A stretch of DNA of 64,000 nt from Prevotella sp. GTDB lineage: Bacteria > Bacteroidota > Bacteroidia > Bacteroidales > Bacteroidaceae. The stretch lies in contig JAFUVB010000047.1 of NCBI GenBank assembly GCA_017471245.1, positions 1 to 64,000 of the forward strand. The letters run 5' to 3'. The notes under the pieces were generated by a model. The model searched no databases, was not told the origin of the DNA, and saw only the letters and a program-made list of their open reading frames with translations. This document shows, piece by piece, positions 34,549 through 43,058 of the stretch (the stretch's first letter is position 1; the number at the start of each line of letters is the position of its first letter). Made by a program: the position numbers and the translations under genes.

Positions 34549-35178
34549 GTGAAATCTGTGGAACATATAGACGGGCAGTATCCGTCGCAATTGCTGGAAA
34601 AAGCCGTCGGCGAATTCTCTAAATTGCCTGGCATAGGAAGGAAGACAGCACTCAGGTTGGTGCTTCATCTTCTGCGTCAGAGCAGTGAAGACGTGGAGAT
34701 GTTTACGGATGCTGTGGGCAGGATGAAACAGGAAGTGAAGTATTGCAACGTCTGTCATAACATCAGCGATACCGAAACATGCCCTATATGCGCCGATCAT
34801 CATCGTGATGCTTCCACCATTTGCGTCGTTGAAAATATCCAAGATGTCATGGCAATCGAGAATACGCAGCAGTATCATGGTCTCTATCACGTGCTCGGAG
34901 GCATCATTTCGCCTATGGATGGCATCGGTCCGGCTGACATAGAAATACAGTCGTTGGTCGACAGAGTGGCTTCCGGAGAAGTGCATGAGGTGATCCTTGC
35001 CCTGAACAGCACGATGGAGGGTGACACAACCAATTTCTACATATTCCGCAAGCTTGCTGATTTCGATGTGCGTATCACGGTGATCGCCAGGGGTATCTCA
35101 GTCGGCGGCGAACTGGAGTATACGGATGAGGTGACATTAGGTAGGTCAATTATTAATAGAATCCCTTTCAATGGATAA
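34549..35178 (+). CDS. recR: Recombination mediator RecR
   Basis: RecR works with RecO and RecF to load RecA at gaps in damaged DNA. The protein has the helix-hairpin-helix region [18 protein letters not shown], a four-Cys zinc finger [16 protein letters not shown], and a Toprim domain with [14 protein letters not shown]. Length is about 206-209 residues, as usual. The open frame extends to 34252 across the engB gene and the promoter, which cannot be right. No ATG lies between the promoter and the conserved [11 protein letters not shown], so a GTG at 34549 or 34558 must be used; I give the first. The stop overlaps the next ATG. Confidence 0.9.
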   Translation: MKSVEHIDGQYPSQLLEKAVGEFSKLPGIGRKTALRLVLHLLRQSSEDVEMFTDAVGRMKQEVKYCNVCHNISDTETCPICADHHRDASTICVVENIQDVMAIENTQQYHGLYHVLGGIISPMDGIGPADIEIQSLVDRVASGEVHEVILALNSTMEGDTTNFYIFRKLADFDVRITVIARGISVGGELEYTDEVTLGRSIINRIPFNG

Positions 35179-35596
35179 GACAATCGCAAAACTCAAGACA
35201 TTATTCTATTCGTTGATCATCATCGCTTTGGTGCTGGTGGTGGTCTACGAAACAGATTTAATACTGCCGGGAGCGCTCAGCAGCGACAGTAAAAGCTCAT
35301 TTGTGCTGTCGGCAATCATGGAATTGTACACGGTGTGCATGATACCTCTGTCTTTGTATCTGTTCAGAATACCCAAGATTCACCAAGGTTTGCTCAGCTC
35401 ACCAGCCAAGTCTCTGCTGTGCTACGGTCGTCTCCGGATGATCTTGTTGGGCGTTGGTCTCATCGCCAACACCTTATTATATTACCTTTGCATGAACGTG
35501 ACATTCGGCTATTTGGCAATTATCTTCCTGTTGGTATTCCCGTTTGTTTATCCGAGCAAGGCAAGATGCCAGGCTGAAACATCTGAAGAAGAATGA
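35171..35596 (+). CDS. Small membrane protein, unknown
   Basis: A 141-residue membrane protein I cannot assign. Four hydrophobic segments are visible: [20 protein letters not shown] (about 11-30), [18 protein letters not shown] (48-65), [20 protein letters not shown] (89-108) and [19 protein letters not shown] (110-128). A short acidic tail, AETSEEE, ends it. It overlaps recR by 8 bases and the next glycosyltransferase gene by 4, so it is translated as part of that operon. Genes of this type sit next to recR in related Bacteroidales, as I recall. No function can be given. Confidence 0.8.
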   Translation: MDKTIAKLKTLFYSLIIIALVLVVVYETDLILPGALSSDSKSSFVLSAIMELYTVCMIPLSLYLFRIPKIHQGLLSSPAKSLLCYGRLRMILLGVGLIANTLLYYLCMNVTFGYLAIIFLLVFPFVYPSKARCQAETSEEE

Positions 35597-36792
35597 AAAA
35601 ACTTACGATAGTCATCGTCAACTATAACGTGAAATACTATGTGGAGCAGTGCATCCGCAGTGTGAAACGGGCAACGGAGGGAATCGACGCTGAGGTATAT
35701 GTCGTTGACAATCATTCTCACGATGGTTCCGTTGAGTATCTCCGGCCGCTGTTTCCCGATGTCACGTTCATAGAAAGCAATCACAATCTGGGTTTCTCGC
35801 GCGCTAACAACATCGCAATCAGCCAGTCGGAGAGCAAATATGTGCTGCTGCTCAATCCCGATACCATCGTTGGCGAAGATGCCATCCGCCATTCCGTTGA
35901 CTTCATGGATGCCCATCCCGATGCGGGAGCAGTGGGCGTGAAGATGCTCTACGGCAATGGCATCAAGGCAAAAGAGAGCAGGCGGGGCGTGCCAACGCCG
36001 CTCACGTCGTTCTATAAGATGTGCGGTCTCTGCGCCCGCTACCCTCAGCATCCCAAATATGGCAAGTATTACATGGGATACCTGCCATGGGACAAGCCCA
36101 GCGAGATTGAAATCGTGAGCGGTGCCTGCCTTATGGTGAGGCGGAATGCCATCGAAGAAATAGGTTTGATGGATGAAGACTATTTCATGTATGGCGAAGA
36201 TATCGACCTTTCCTATCGTCTTCTGCAGAAAGGATGGCACAATTGGTATCTGCCGGCTACCATTCTGCATTACAAAGGTGAGAGCACGGAGAAATCCTCG
36301 TTCCGTTACGTTCACGTCTTCTATGATGCCATGCTCATTTTCCTGCGCAAGCATTTCGGTTATCTTGGCTTCTGGATCACCATTCCCGTGAAGATTGCCA
36401 TCTTCTTCAAGGCTTTCATCGAGATGATTTCCATGTTCCTGAAGTTCATGCGCAAGTCGCTCGGATTCAATATCCTCAGAAAGAAAGACTATCCCGACTA
36501 TGTGTTCATCGGCAAAAAGGAAAATCTCGCGAAGTGCGAACTGCTGGCAAGGAAGAAAGGAATCACCGTTCAGTATGTGGAAGGCGACTCGCTGACATGC
36601 CCCGACGGCCATTTGCAGTTTCCGAGGATGATGTCGGCGCGCAAGCTCACCTATATTATATATGACACCACGGCCTATTCCATGCAGCAGATATTCGCTG
36701 TCATGGAAAAGAGTGCCAACCATTTGATACAGTTAGGAACGTTTTATCCCGACAGAAACATCATCATTACAGACCAGGAGATACTCACATGA
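35593..36792 (+). CDS. Family 2 glycosyltransferase with membrane segments
   Basis: A 399-residue glycosyltransferase. The GT-A domain starts [20 protein letters not shown] and has VVDNHSHDGSVEYL (donor site), LLLNPDTIVGEDA (metal site) and YGEDIDLSYRLLQKGW (acceptor side). Hydrophobic helices at about 255-290 (FWITIPVKIAIFFKAFIEMI) could tie it to the inner membrane. A further domain of about 90 residues follows (DYVFIGKKENLAKCELL), common in the Bacteroidetes version and of unknown role. It overlaps both neighbours by 4 bases. The sugar and acceptor are not known. Confidence 0.88.
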   Translation: MKKLTIVIVNYNVKYYVEQCIRSVKRATEGIDAEVYVVDNHSHDGSVEYLRPLFPDVTFIESNHNLGFSRANNIAISQSESKYVLLLNPDTIVGEDAIRHSVDFMDAHPDAGAVGVKMLYGNGIKAKESRRGVPTPLTSFYKMCGLCARYPQHPKYGKYYMGYLPWDKPSEIEIVSGACLMVRRNAIEEIGLMDEDYFMYGEDIDLSYRLLQKGWHNWYLPATILHYKGESTEKSSFRYVHVFYDAMLIFLRKHFGYLGFWITIPVKIAIFFKAFIEMISMFLKFMRKSLGFNILRKKDYPDYVFIGKKENLAKCELLARKKGITVQYVEGDSLTCPDGHLQFPRMMSARKLTYIIYDTTAYSMQQIFAVMEKSANHLIQLGTFYPDRNIIITDQEILT

Positions 36793-37292
36793 ACAACACT
36801 CTGACACTCCGCGCCTTGGAGCCCGACGATTTGGAGGTGCTCTACGGCATAGAAAACGACAGCGACCTGTGGGATGTGGGTACCACCAATGTGCCTTATT
36901 CCAAATCATCGCTCCGCAATTTCATCCTCAACACCACCAACGACATCTATGCCGACAAGCAGTTGCGCATGATGATATGCGCCGGGGAAGAAGTGGTGGG
37001 AATAGTAGACTTGATGGATTTCGACCCCAAGAACAGCAGGGCAGAGGTGGGAATAGTGATCATGAAGCCCTTCCGCAGGCGCGGCTACGCCCTGAAAGCA
37101 CTGGCGCTCATAGCAAAGTATGCCTCCGAAGTGATCCATCTGCACCAGTTGTATGCCTTCGTCGATGCCGACAACGTATCGTCGCTTCGACTGTTTCATC
37201 AGGCAGGATACCGCGACGAGTCACTTCTGAAAGGCTGGCTTTATGATGGATGCCGTTACCATGATGCTCTGTTGTTACAATTTTTTTTGTAA
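36789..37292 (+). CDS. GNAT family N-acetyltransferase
   Basis: A 167-residue acetyltransferase of the RimJ/RimL-like GNAT type, which moves an acetyl group from acetyl-CoA to an amine. It starts LTLRALEPDDLEVLYGIEND. The acetyl-CoA loop follows the strand AEVGIVIMKPFRRRGYALKA (R-x-x-G-x-A type), and FVDADNVSSLRLFHQAGY is the typical end. The start overlaps the glycosyltransferase stop (ATGA), so it is the last gene of the recR operon. The substrate is unknown. Confidence 0.9.
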   Translation: MNNTLTLRALEPDDLEVLYGIENDSDLWDVGTTNVPYSKSSLRNFILNTTNDIYADKQLRMMICAGEEVVGIVDLMDFDPKNSRAEVGIVIMKPFRRRGYALKALALIAKYASEVIHLHQLYAFVDADNVSSLRLFHQAGYRDESLLKGWLYDGCRYHDALLLQFFL

Positions 37293-37331
37293 AAAAACAG
37301 AATATCTCTTGGTGGAAAAGAAAAAAATAAC

Positions 37332-37339
37332 TACCTTTG
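37332..37339 (+). promoter_or_regulatory. -7 promoter box of the tRNA-Asp pair
   Basis: TACCTTTG followed by CAACC matches TAnnTTTG, 30 bases before the first tRNA-Asp. Confidence 0.75.
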
Positions 37340-37368
37340 CAACCGCAAAAAGGAAAATGACCATTTAA

Positions 37369-37443
37369 GGTGCGTTAGTTCAGCCTGGTTAGAATGCCTG
37401 CCTGTCACGCAGGAGGTCACGGGTTCGAGTCCCGTACGCACCG
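37369..37443 (+). tRNA. tRNA-Asp (GTC), first copy
   Basis: The acceptor stem GGTGCGT pairs with ACGCACC, the anticodon stem CCTGC with GCAGG around the loop CTGTCAC (anticodon GTC), and the T arm reads CACGGGTTCGAGTCCCGT... in shortened form ending at the discriminator G. CA follows, so CCA is not encoded in full. Confidence 0.97.
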
Positions 37444-37469
37444 CAAAATGAAGCTTTCCTGATGCAAAA

Positions 37470-37544
37470 GGTGCGTTAGTTCAGCCTGGTTAGAATGCCT
37501 GCCTGTCACGCAGGAGGTCACGGGTTCGAGTCCCGTACGCACCG
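37470..37544 (+). tRNA. tRNA-Asp (GTC), second copy
   Basis: Identical to the copy at 37369-37443, displaced by exactly 101 bases. Both are transcribed from one promoter and end at the terminator 37549-37574. Confidence 0.97.
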
Positions 37545-37548
37545 CAGA

Positions 37549-37574
37549 AGAGCCTTTTTCGAGGCTCTTTTTTT
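37549..37574 (+). terminator. Terminator after the tRNA-Asp pair
   Basis: AGAGCCT pairs with AGGCTCT around TTTTCG, followed by seven T. Confidence 0.9.
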
Positions 37575-37644
37575 GTTTTGTGTTTTTGAACAGGCAATCG
37601 GGACTCAGTCGATAATCAGTGGCTCTGCTCCATCAAGTCCTTAC

Positions 37645-38283
37645 TTATTGTTCCTTATTCATTTTCTTCTTTTTGGAAACATTTCTGAGAAGAAAATAAA
37701 CTATTGCTATGCAGACCACGGCGATGATGAAATACTTGATGTAGTCGCCATATTCCATGATCTTATCGTTCAATTGGTCTTCACCCACGATGCTATGCAG
37801 ATACCATCCCAACGCTGCCAGTATGCAGTTCCATACGCCTGCGCCGAGCGTGGTATAGAGCAGGAACTTGCCATAGTTCATCTTTGCCAGACCGGCAGGG
37901 ATGGAAATCAGGTGGCGTATGCCGGGTATCAGTCTTCCGGTGATGGTAGCCACCATGCCGTGGTCGTAGAAATACTTCTCGCTCTTCTCCACTTTCTGCT
38001 GGTTCAGCAGGCACAGATGACCGAGCTTGCTGTTGGCAAAGCGGTAGACAACCGGTCTTCCCACGAAATAGGAAACCACATAATTGATGGTCGCCCCCAA
38101 GTCGGCACCCAGTGTGGAGAACAGAATCACTAACCAGATGTTGATGTTTCCCGCTGCTGCATGATAGGCGGCGGGGCTCACCACCAGTTCCGACGGCACT
38201 GGAATCACGGTGCTTTCCAACATCATCAGGAAGAATATGGTGGGGTAGTTGAGGTTTCCCAATAAAGATGATATCCAATTCAT
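37645..38283 (-). CDS. DedA family membrane protein
   Basis: A 212-residue inner-membrane protein of the DedA/SNARE-associated (VTT) family; members act as lipid flippases such as undecaprenyl-phosphate or phosphatidylethanolamine translocases, but which lipid this one handles is unknown. The signature is seen in PVPSELVVSPAAYHAAAGN and GRLIPGIRHLISIPAGLAKM, with the conserved Arg/Pro loop. Several membrane helices alternate with these re-entrant parts, and the tail is basic (RNVSKKKKMNKEQ). It overlaps the TPR gene by 4 bases and is the last gene of the glnS-TPR-dedA unit. Confidence 0.9.
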   Translation of the reverse strand: MNWISSLLGNLNYPTIFFLMMLESTVIPVPSELVVSPAAYHAAAGNINIWLVILFSTLGADLGATINYVVSYFVGRPVVYRFANSKLGHLCLLNQQKVEKSEKYFYDHGMVATITGRLIPGIRHLISIPAGLAKMNYGKFLLYTTLGAGVWNCILAALGWYLHSIVGEDQLNDKIMEYGDYIKYFIIAVVCIAIVYFLLRNVSKKKKMNKEQ

Positions 38284-39698
38284 AACATGCTGTAGTTGCT
38301 TATTGCATATTGATAGTAATCCGACGGATCCATGCCTTCAGGAAACATGTATCCGAGTATGAGTTTTGCCTCGCGCGCATCTTGCTCCACGGCTTTCTGA
38401 AGGTATTCGTAGAACCTGTCCATGTTATTGCCAAGGAACTGGCACACTGCCATATACGAGTAGCCTTTGTTCCAGTTAGTGTTCTTATACAGGATGTCGA
38501 GCATCTCGCCTGCCATGTGTACGTATCCGGCTTCGTAGGCGGCGACGGCGATACGATAGAAAATATCGGGTGCCGAGTTGCTTTCGCGGATAGCATTGTT
38601 GAAGCACAGCTGCGCTTCTTCTGTCTGGTCGTGTTCCAGATAGAACTGTCCTTTCAGCACCAACAGTTCAGCATGGTTGCCATTCAGTTGTGCAGCCTTG
38701 TCTAAAGATGCCAAAGCACCTTCCAGGTCGCCAGTCTTGTCTTTGGCAAATGCTATTTCCTGACAGATGTCGGGCAGGTTGTTTGAGTAGGGTGGTGCTA
38801 TTTTCTCCGCCCGCAGCAGGTGTTCCAGTGCCTCTTCGTTGCGATCCAGATTGATCAGGCAGATGCCGCAGAACAGTTCTCCGTATTCATCGTCGGGCCG
38901 AAGCTTGTTGTAGCGCTCGTAGTAGGAGAGTGCCTCCGCGTAATTCCCCAGGCTGTATAGCCCGTTGGCTATGTTCAGCGTGGCTTCATCGTTGTCGGGA
39001 TTCAGCGCAATGGAGTATTCACTGCTCGAAATGGATTCATTGAACTTATGTTGGTTATACTGTGTGGCGGCGAGACAGTCCCAATAGTCGGACGAAAAGG
39101 CATCTATGTCGATCAGTTTGTTGAACACTTTCTCGCTTTCCTCGTTTCTTCCCAGTCCTTCGAGCGTTCTTCCGAGCAGCAGAAGATACTCTTCGTCGTC
39201 TCTTTCGTCAATCTTCTGCAGCCATTTCCATGACGTTTCGTATTGTTCGTAGTCGGTAAACAGCGATGCCACGTCGAGAGTGCTTTCCTCAAGCTCATCT
39301 TCATCGATGTCTTCAAACACTTTCTCCAGATAGCTGTCGGCTTTTTCGGTCTGCTTTTCGGCAATGAATATCTCTGCCATGAGGTAGTGATACTCCATGT
39401 TTCCCTTGTCTTCTATCTGGTTGGCATAGAATCTTGCCTCCTGCGGGTTGTGGTTGTGCACCAGTGCAAACCTTGCCCTGAGAGCCAGCGGATAGATTTC
39501 GCCGGGATAGATGTCGAGTGCTGCATCGATAGCCCTGAGGGCTTGCTCTGTCAGGTTGTTGTTGTCGTAATACTCGGCAATGTCTGCATAGTCTTCAGAG
39601 CTGATGATGCATGGCACGTTTCGTTTCTCGCAATCCTCATATTCCTTGAGTATTGCGAGAAACTCATCGCTTTTATAATAGTCGTACTTTCCTTTCAA
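38280..39698 (-). CDS. Tetratricopeptide repeat protein
   Basis: A 472-residue, acidic, apparently cytoplasmic protein made almost entirely of TPR helices. Repeats are visible through, for example, LNPDNDEATLNIANGLYSLG, NYAEALSYYERYNKLRPDDE, RNEEALEHLLRAEKIAP and HAELLVLKGQFYLEHDQTEE. No signal peptide or catalytic domain is present, so a scaffold or chaperone role is likely but unproven. It follows glnS by 18 bases and overlaps dedA by 4. The start at 39698, MKGKYDYYKSDEFLAILKEY, fits. Confidence 0.88.
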   Translation of the reverse strand: MKGKYDYYKSDEFLAILKEYEDCEKRNVPCIISSEDYADIAEYYDNNNLTEQALRAIDAALDIYPGEIYPLALRARFALVHNHNPQEARFYANQIEDKGNMEYHYLMAEIFIAEKQTEKADSYLEKVFEDIDEDELEESTLDVASLFTDYEQYETSWKWLQKIDERDDEEYLLLLGRTLEGLGRNEESEKVFNKLIDIDAFSSDYWDCLAATQYNQHKFNESISSSEYSIALNPDNDEATLNIANGLYSLGNYAEALSYYERYNKLRPDDEYGELFCGICLINLDRNEEALEHLLRAEKIAPPYSNNLPDICQEIAFAKDKTGDLEGALASLDKAAQLNGNHAELLVLKGQFYLEHDQTEEAQLCFNNAIRESNSAPDIFYRIAVAAYEAGYVHMAGEMLDILYKNTNWNKGYSYMAVCQFLGNNMDRFYEYLQKAVEQDAREAKLILGYMFPEGMDPSDYYQYAISNYSML

Positions 39699-39716
39699 CG
39701 GTACAGAAAACGTGTT

Positions 39717-41429
39717 TTATCCTTTAACTTGTTGCTTTGCCCATGTGTCTTTCAAGCCCACAGTCTTGTTGAATACCAACTGACTGTCGTTGCTGTCGAG
39801 GTCTGCCATGAAGTAGCCGATGCGCTGGAACTGCAGGTATTCGCCGGGTTTGCGCTGTGCGGCATATTCTTCCACATAGCAGTTGTTGATAACCTGCAGC
39901 GAGTCGGGGTTCAGAAGGTCACGGAAATCACCCTCTTCGGCCGATGGATTCTCCACATTGAAGAGCCGGTCGTAGACTCTCACCTGTGCTTTCTTGCAGT
40001 GATCGGCGCTCACCCAGTGCAAAGTACCCTTCACTTTGCGGTTTGATCCGCTCATTCCGCTTCTGCTTTCGGGGTCGTATTCTGCCTGAATCTCGATGAT
40101 GTTGCCGTTTTCGTCTTTCGTGCACCCCGTGCATGTAACGATATATGCATTCTTCAGTCTTACTTCCTTGCCTGGAGTCATGCGGAAGAACTTCTTCGGC
40201 GCATCCTCCATGAAGTCTTCCCGCTCAATCCAGAGGTTGCGGCTGAAGGTGATTTCGTGAGTTCCGTCGCTCTCGTTTTCGGGGTTGTTCACGGCAATCA
40301 TATTCTCGGTCTTTCCTTCCGGATAGTTGGTGATCACCAGTTTCACCGGATTCAGCACGGCACTCACGCGTGTGGAGCGCGCATTCAGGTCTTCGCGCAC
40401 GGCTGCTTCCAGCAATGCCACGTCGTTCAAGGCATCGAATTTCGTATAGCCGATGCTGTCGATGAACTTGCGGATGCTCTCTGGCGAATAGCCTCTGCGG
40501 CGCATTCCGCACAGCGTAGGCATGCGCGGATCGTCCCAACCTGCCACGAGGTGCTCGTCGACGAGTGCTTTCAGCTTGCGTTTGCTCATCACCGTGTACG
40601 TCATATTCAGACGGTTGAACTCAATTTGTCGTGGGCGGTATTCCTTTTGCTGCTGCATTTCCTGCAGTTCGTCGATGAAATGGTCGTAGAGAGGACGGTG
40701 GGGAACGAACTCCAGCGTACAGATGGAGTGGGTGACACCCTCAAAATAGTCGCTCTGTCCGTGTGCGAAGTCATACATCGGGTATGCATGCCATGTGGTT
40801 CCGGTGCGGTGATGGGGTGTATGAATGATGCGATAGATGATCGGATCGCGGAAATGCATGTTCGGATTAGCCATGTCGAGCTTGGCGCGCAGTACCATTG
40901 AACCCTCCACTGCCTCTGGTGTGTTCATCTTCTTGAACAGTTCCAGATTCTCTTCAATGGGGCGGTCGCGGTATGGCGACGGTGTTCCGGGCTGTGTGGG
41001 CGTGCCTTTCTGCTCGGCAATCTGCTCGCTCGTCTGCTCGTCGATGTAAGCTTTTCCCTGCTTGATCATCCAGATGGCGAAGTCCCACAGCTGCTGGAAG
41101 TAGTCGGAAGCGTAGTATACGTTTCCCCATTCGAATCCGAGCCACTTGATATCGTTCAGTATCGAGTCGACATATTCAGTGTCTTCCTTGCTGGGATTGG
41201 TGTCGTCGAATCGCAGGTTGCACACGCCGTTGTAGTTTTCCGCCACACCGAAGTCCATGCAGATGGCTTTGGCGTGGCCGATGTGCAGGTATCCGTTTGG
41301 CTCTGGCGGGAATCGGGTCTGTATTCTCCCGTTGTTTTTTCCTTCTTCCAGGTCTTTTTCAACCAGTTGCTCAACGAAACTCAGGCTTTTCTTCTCTTCG
41401 CCTTTATTCTCATTTATAATCTCTGTCAT
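39717..41429 (-). CDS. glnS: Glutamine--tRNA ligase
   Basis: A class I synthetase that charges tRNA-Gln directly with glutamine, so the organism need not use the amidation route for this tRNA. The 570 residues have RFPPEPNGYLHIGHAKAI (HIGH at 49-52), the GlnRS-type block RFDDTNPSKEDTEYVDSI, the KMSKS-like VMSKRKLK near residue 280 and the two beta-barrel anticodon-binding domains at the end. Length matches bacterial GlnRS. It opens the minus-strand unit glnS-TPR-dedA, with a promoter box at 41456-41463. Confidence 0.96.
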   Translation of the reverse strand: MTEIINENKGEEKKSLSFVEQLVEKDLEEGKNNGRIQTRFPPEPNGYLHIGHAKAICMDFGVAENYNGVCNLRFDDTNPSKEDTEYVDSILNDIKWLGFEWGNVYYASDYFQQLWDFAIWMIKQGKAYIDEQTSEQIAEQKGTPTQPGTPSPYRDRPIEENLELFKKMNTPEAVEGSMVLRAKLDMANPNMHFRDPIIYRIIHTPHHRTGTTWHAYPMYDFAHGQSDYFEGVTHSICTLEFVPHRPLYDHFIDELQEMQQQKEYRPRQIEFNRLNMTYTVMSKRKLKALVDEHLVAGWDDPRMPTLCGMRRRGYSPESIRKFIDSIGYTKFDALNDVALLEAAVREDLNARSTRVSAVLNPVKLVITNYPEGKTENMIAVNNPENESDGTHEITFSRNLWIEREDFMEDAPKKFFRMTPGKEVRLKNAYIVTCTGCTKDENGNIIEIQAEYDPESRSGMSGSNRKVKGTLHWVSADHCKKAQVRVYDRLFNVENPSAEEGDFRDLLNPDSLQVINNCYVEEYAAQRKPGEYLQFQRIGYFMADLDSNDSQLVFNKTVGLKDTWAKQQVKG

Positions 41430-41455
41430 AGCTATACATTATTATTAAGACGGTG

Positions 41456-41463
41456 CAAAAGTA
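41456..41463 (-). promoter_or_regulatory. -7 promoter box of glnS
   Basis: The minus strand reads TACTTTTG followed by CACCG, matching TAnnTTTG, 27 bases upstream of the glnS ATG. Confidence 0.7.
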
Positions 41464-41528
41464 CATAAAAAAATTGAGAATACTATGTATGATGCATAAA
41501 AACCTTGTGTTTTTTGCGGCAAAAAGGC

Positions 41529-41567
41529 AAGAAAAAGGAGGATTGGCAGCAAAGCCCATCCTCCTTT
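41529..41567 (-). terminator. Terminator after the dcu pair
   Basis: On the minus strand AAAGGAGGAT pairs exactly with ATCCTCCTTT over ten bases and is followed by TTC-rich sequence. It lies 25 bases after the stop of the second dcu gene. Confidence 0.8.
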
Positions 41568-41591
41568 GGCGGTTAGTTTGTTGCTGAAAAA

Positions 41592-43034
41592 TCAGAAGAA
41601 CATGCTCGCCAGTGCGTAGCAAACCACTGTGGATACGATCACGCTGATCAGTCCGGGAACCATGAATGAATGGTTGAACACGTATTTTCCGATCTTCGTC
41701 GTTCCCGTTCTGTCCATGTTCACCGTAGCGATGTCGGTTGGATAGTTGGGGATGAAGAAATAGCCGTAGGCACATGGCAGCACGCCCAAGAGCACCCAAC
41801 CGGGAATGCCGAGTGCGTAGGCAACGGGCAATAGCGACACGATGACGGCTCCCTGCGAATTGATGAGCACTGAGAAGATGAAGAACATCAGGGCTATGGT
41901 CCACTTGTAGTTCTCCACCATCGAGCCGAGCAGCATGCGCACATCATCCATGTGGGCGTTGAAGAAGGTGTTCGAGAGCCAGGCAATGCCGTAGATGGCA
42001 ACCACGGCTACCATTCCCGACTGCCAAACATTATCGGCAACGGCATTCTTGGGCTTGGCACCGCATACGATAATCATCAGTGCTGCTGCCGAAATGAGTA
42101 TGATCTGGATCACAAGATACATCTTGATGGTGACCATCGACTTGACGGTGACACCCGGCATCACAATGCCTGCTGCTGCCAAGCTGGCAGGCGACACGGT
42201 CTTACCTGTGGGCAGCACCACATCCTTGGCACCTTCCACGGCAATCACCTGCTCATAGGAGGGCAGAATCTGCTGTGCGAATGCCAGGATAACGATGATG
42301 GCAACGGCGGCAAGGAAGATGTAGACGGCATATTTCGCCTTTTTGTCGATCTGCTTGTTGAGCACGGTGTGCGTGTTACCATAGATAAACTCGCGCTGCA
42401 CGGGATCGGAGATGCGTGCAAGGAACTCCGGGTCCTTGTCTAAATCAAGACCGCGGCGGCTGCTCCATGCTGCTGCAACCATGATACCCACCAGACAGCT
42501 GGGTATTGTTACGGCAACGATCTGCGGAATGGATATCTGGAACCCGTTGATGGCCGAGATGGTGGAGAATGCAACCACGGCAGCCGAGATGGGCGAGCAG
42601 ATGATGGCAATCATTGAAGCCACACTTGCCACGGCGCAGGGGCGCTCCGGGCGGATGCCTTTCTTGATCGCCACATCGGTGATAATGGGCATGAGTGTAT
42701 ACATCACATGACCTGTTCCCACGAGAATGGTCAGGAAGAAGGTTGACAGCGGTGCCAGGTAAGTGATATACTGTGGGTGGCGGCGCAGCATTTTCTCTGC
42801 TATCTGGATCATCCAATCCATTCCGCCAGAGGCTTGAAGTATACCTGCGCAGGTAACGGCTGCCACGATGATGTAGATAACGTCGGTGGGAGGTGTGCCG
42901 GGGCGCAGGCCATGGTCGAACACCAGTATGGCAAGACCCAGTCCGGCGATGGCTCCGAGAGCCAGACTTCCGTATTTGGAGCCCAGATAGAGCGCCAGCA
43001 GGACAATCAGTAATTCTATAATAGTGATAAGCAT
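41592..43034 (-). CDS. Anaerobic C4-dicarboxylate transporter (Dcu family), second copy
   Basis: A 480-residue inner-membrane carrier of the DcuA/DcuB family, which exchanges fumarate, malate or aspartate for succinate during fumarate respiration. About ten to twelve membrane helices are seen from the start (IIELLIVLLALYLGSKYGSL) to the end (GLISVIVSTVVCYALASMFF). Conserved Dcu blocks include GTGHVMYTLMPIITDVAIKK and GIRPERPCAVASVASM. It lies 24 bases after a close paralogue (43059-44504); the two differ mainly in the hydrophilic loop around residues 200-290. Which of the two is DcuA- or DcuB-like cannot be told by eye. Confidence 0.93.
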   Translation of the reverse strand: MLITIIELLIVLLALYLGSKYGSLALGAIAGLGLAILVFDHGLRPGTPPTDVIYIIVAAVTCAGILQASGGMDWMIQIAEKMLRRHPQYITYLAPLSTFFLTILVGTGHVMYTLMPIITDVAIKKGIRPERPCAVASVASMIAIICSPISAAVVAFSTISAINGFQISIPQIVAVTIPSCLVGIMVAAAWSSRRGLDLDKDPEFLARISDPVQREFIYGNTHTVLNKQIDKKAKYAVYIFLAAVAIIVILAFAQQILPSYEQVIAVEGAKDVVLPTGKTVSPASLAAAGIVMPGVTVKSMVTIKMYLVIQIILISAAALMIIVCGAKPKNAVADNVWQSGMVAVVAIYGIAWLSNTFFNAHMDDVRMLLGSMVENYKWTIALMFFIFSVLINSQGAVIVSLLPVAYALGIPGWVLLGVLPCAYGYFFIPNYPTDIATVNMDRTGTTKIGKYVFNHSFMVPGLISVIVSTVVCYALASMFF

Positions 43035-43058
43035 TGTATTCTTCTGTTTAAAGGATTA

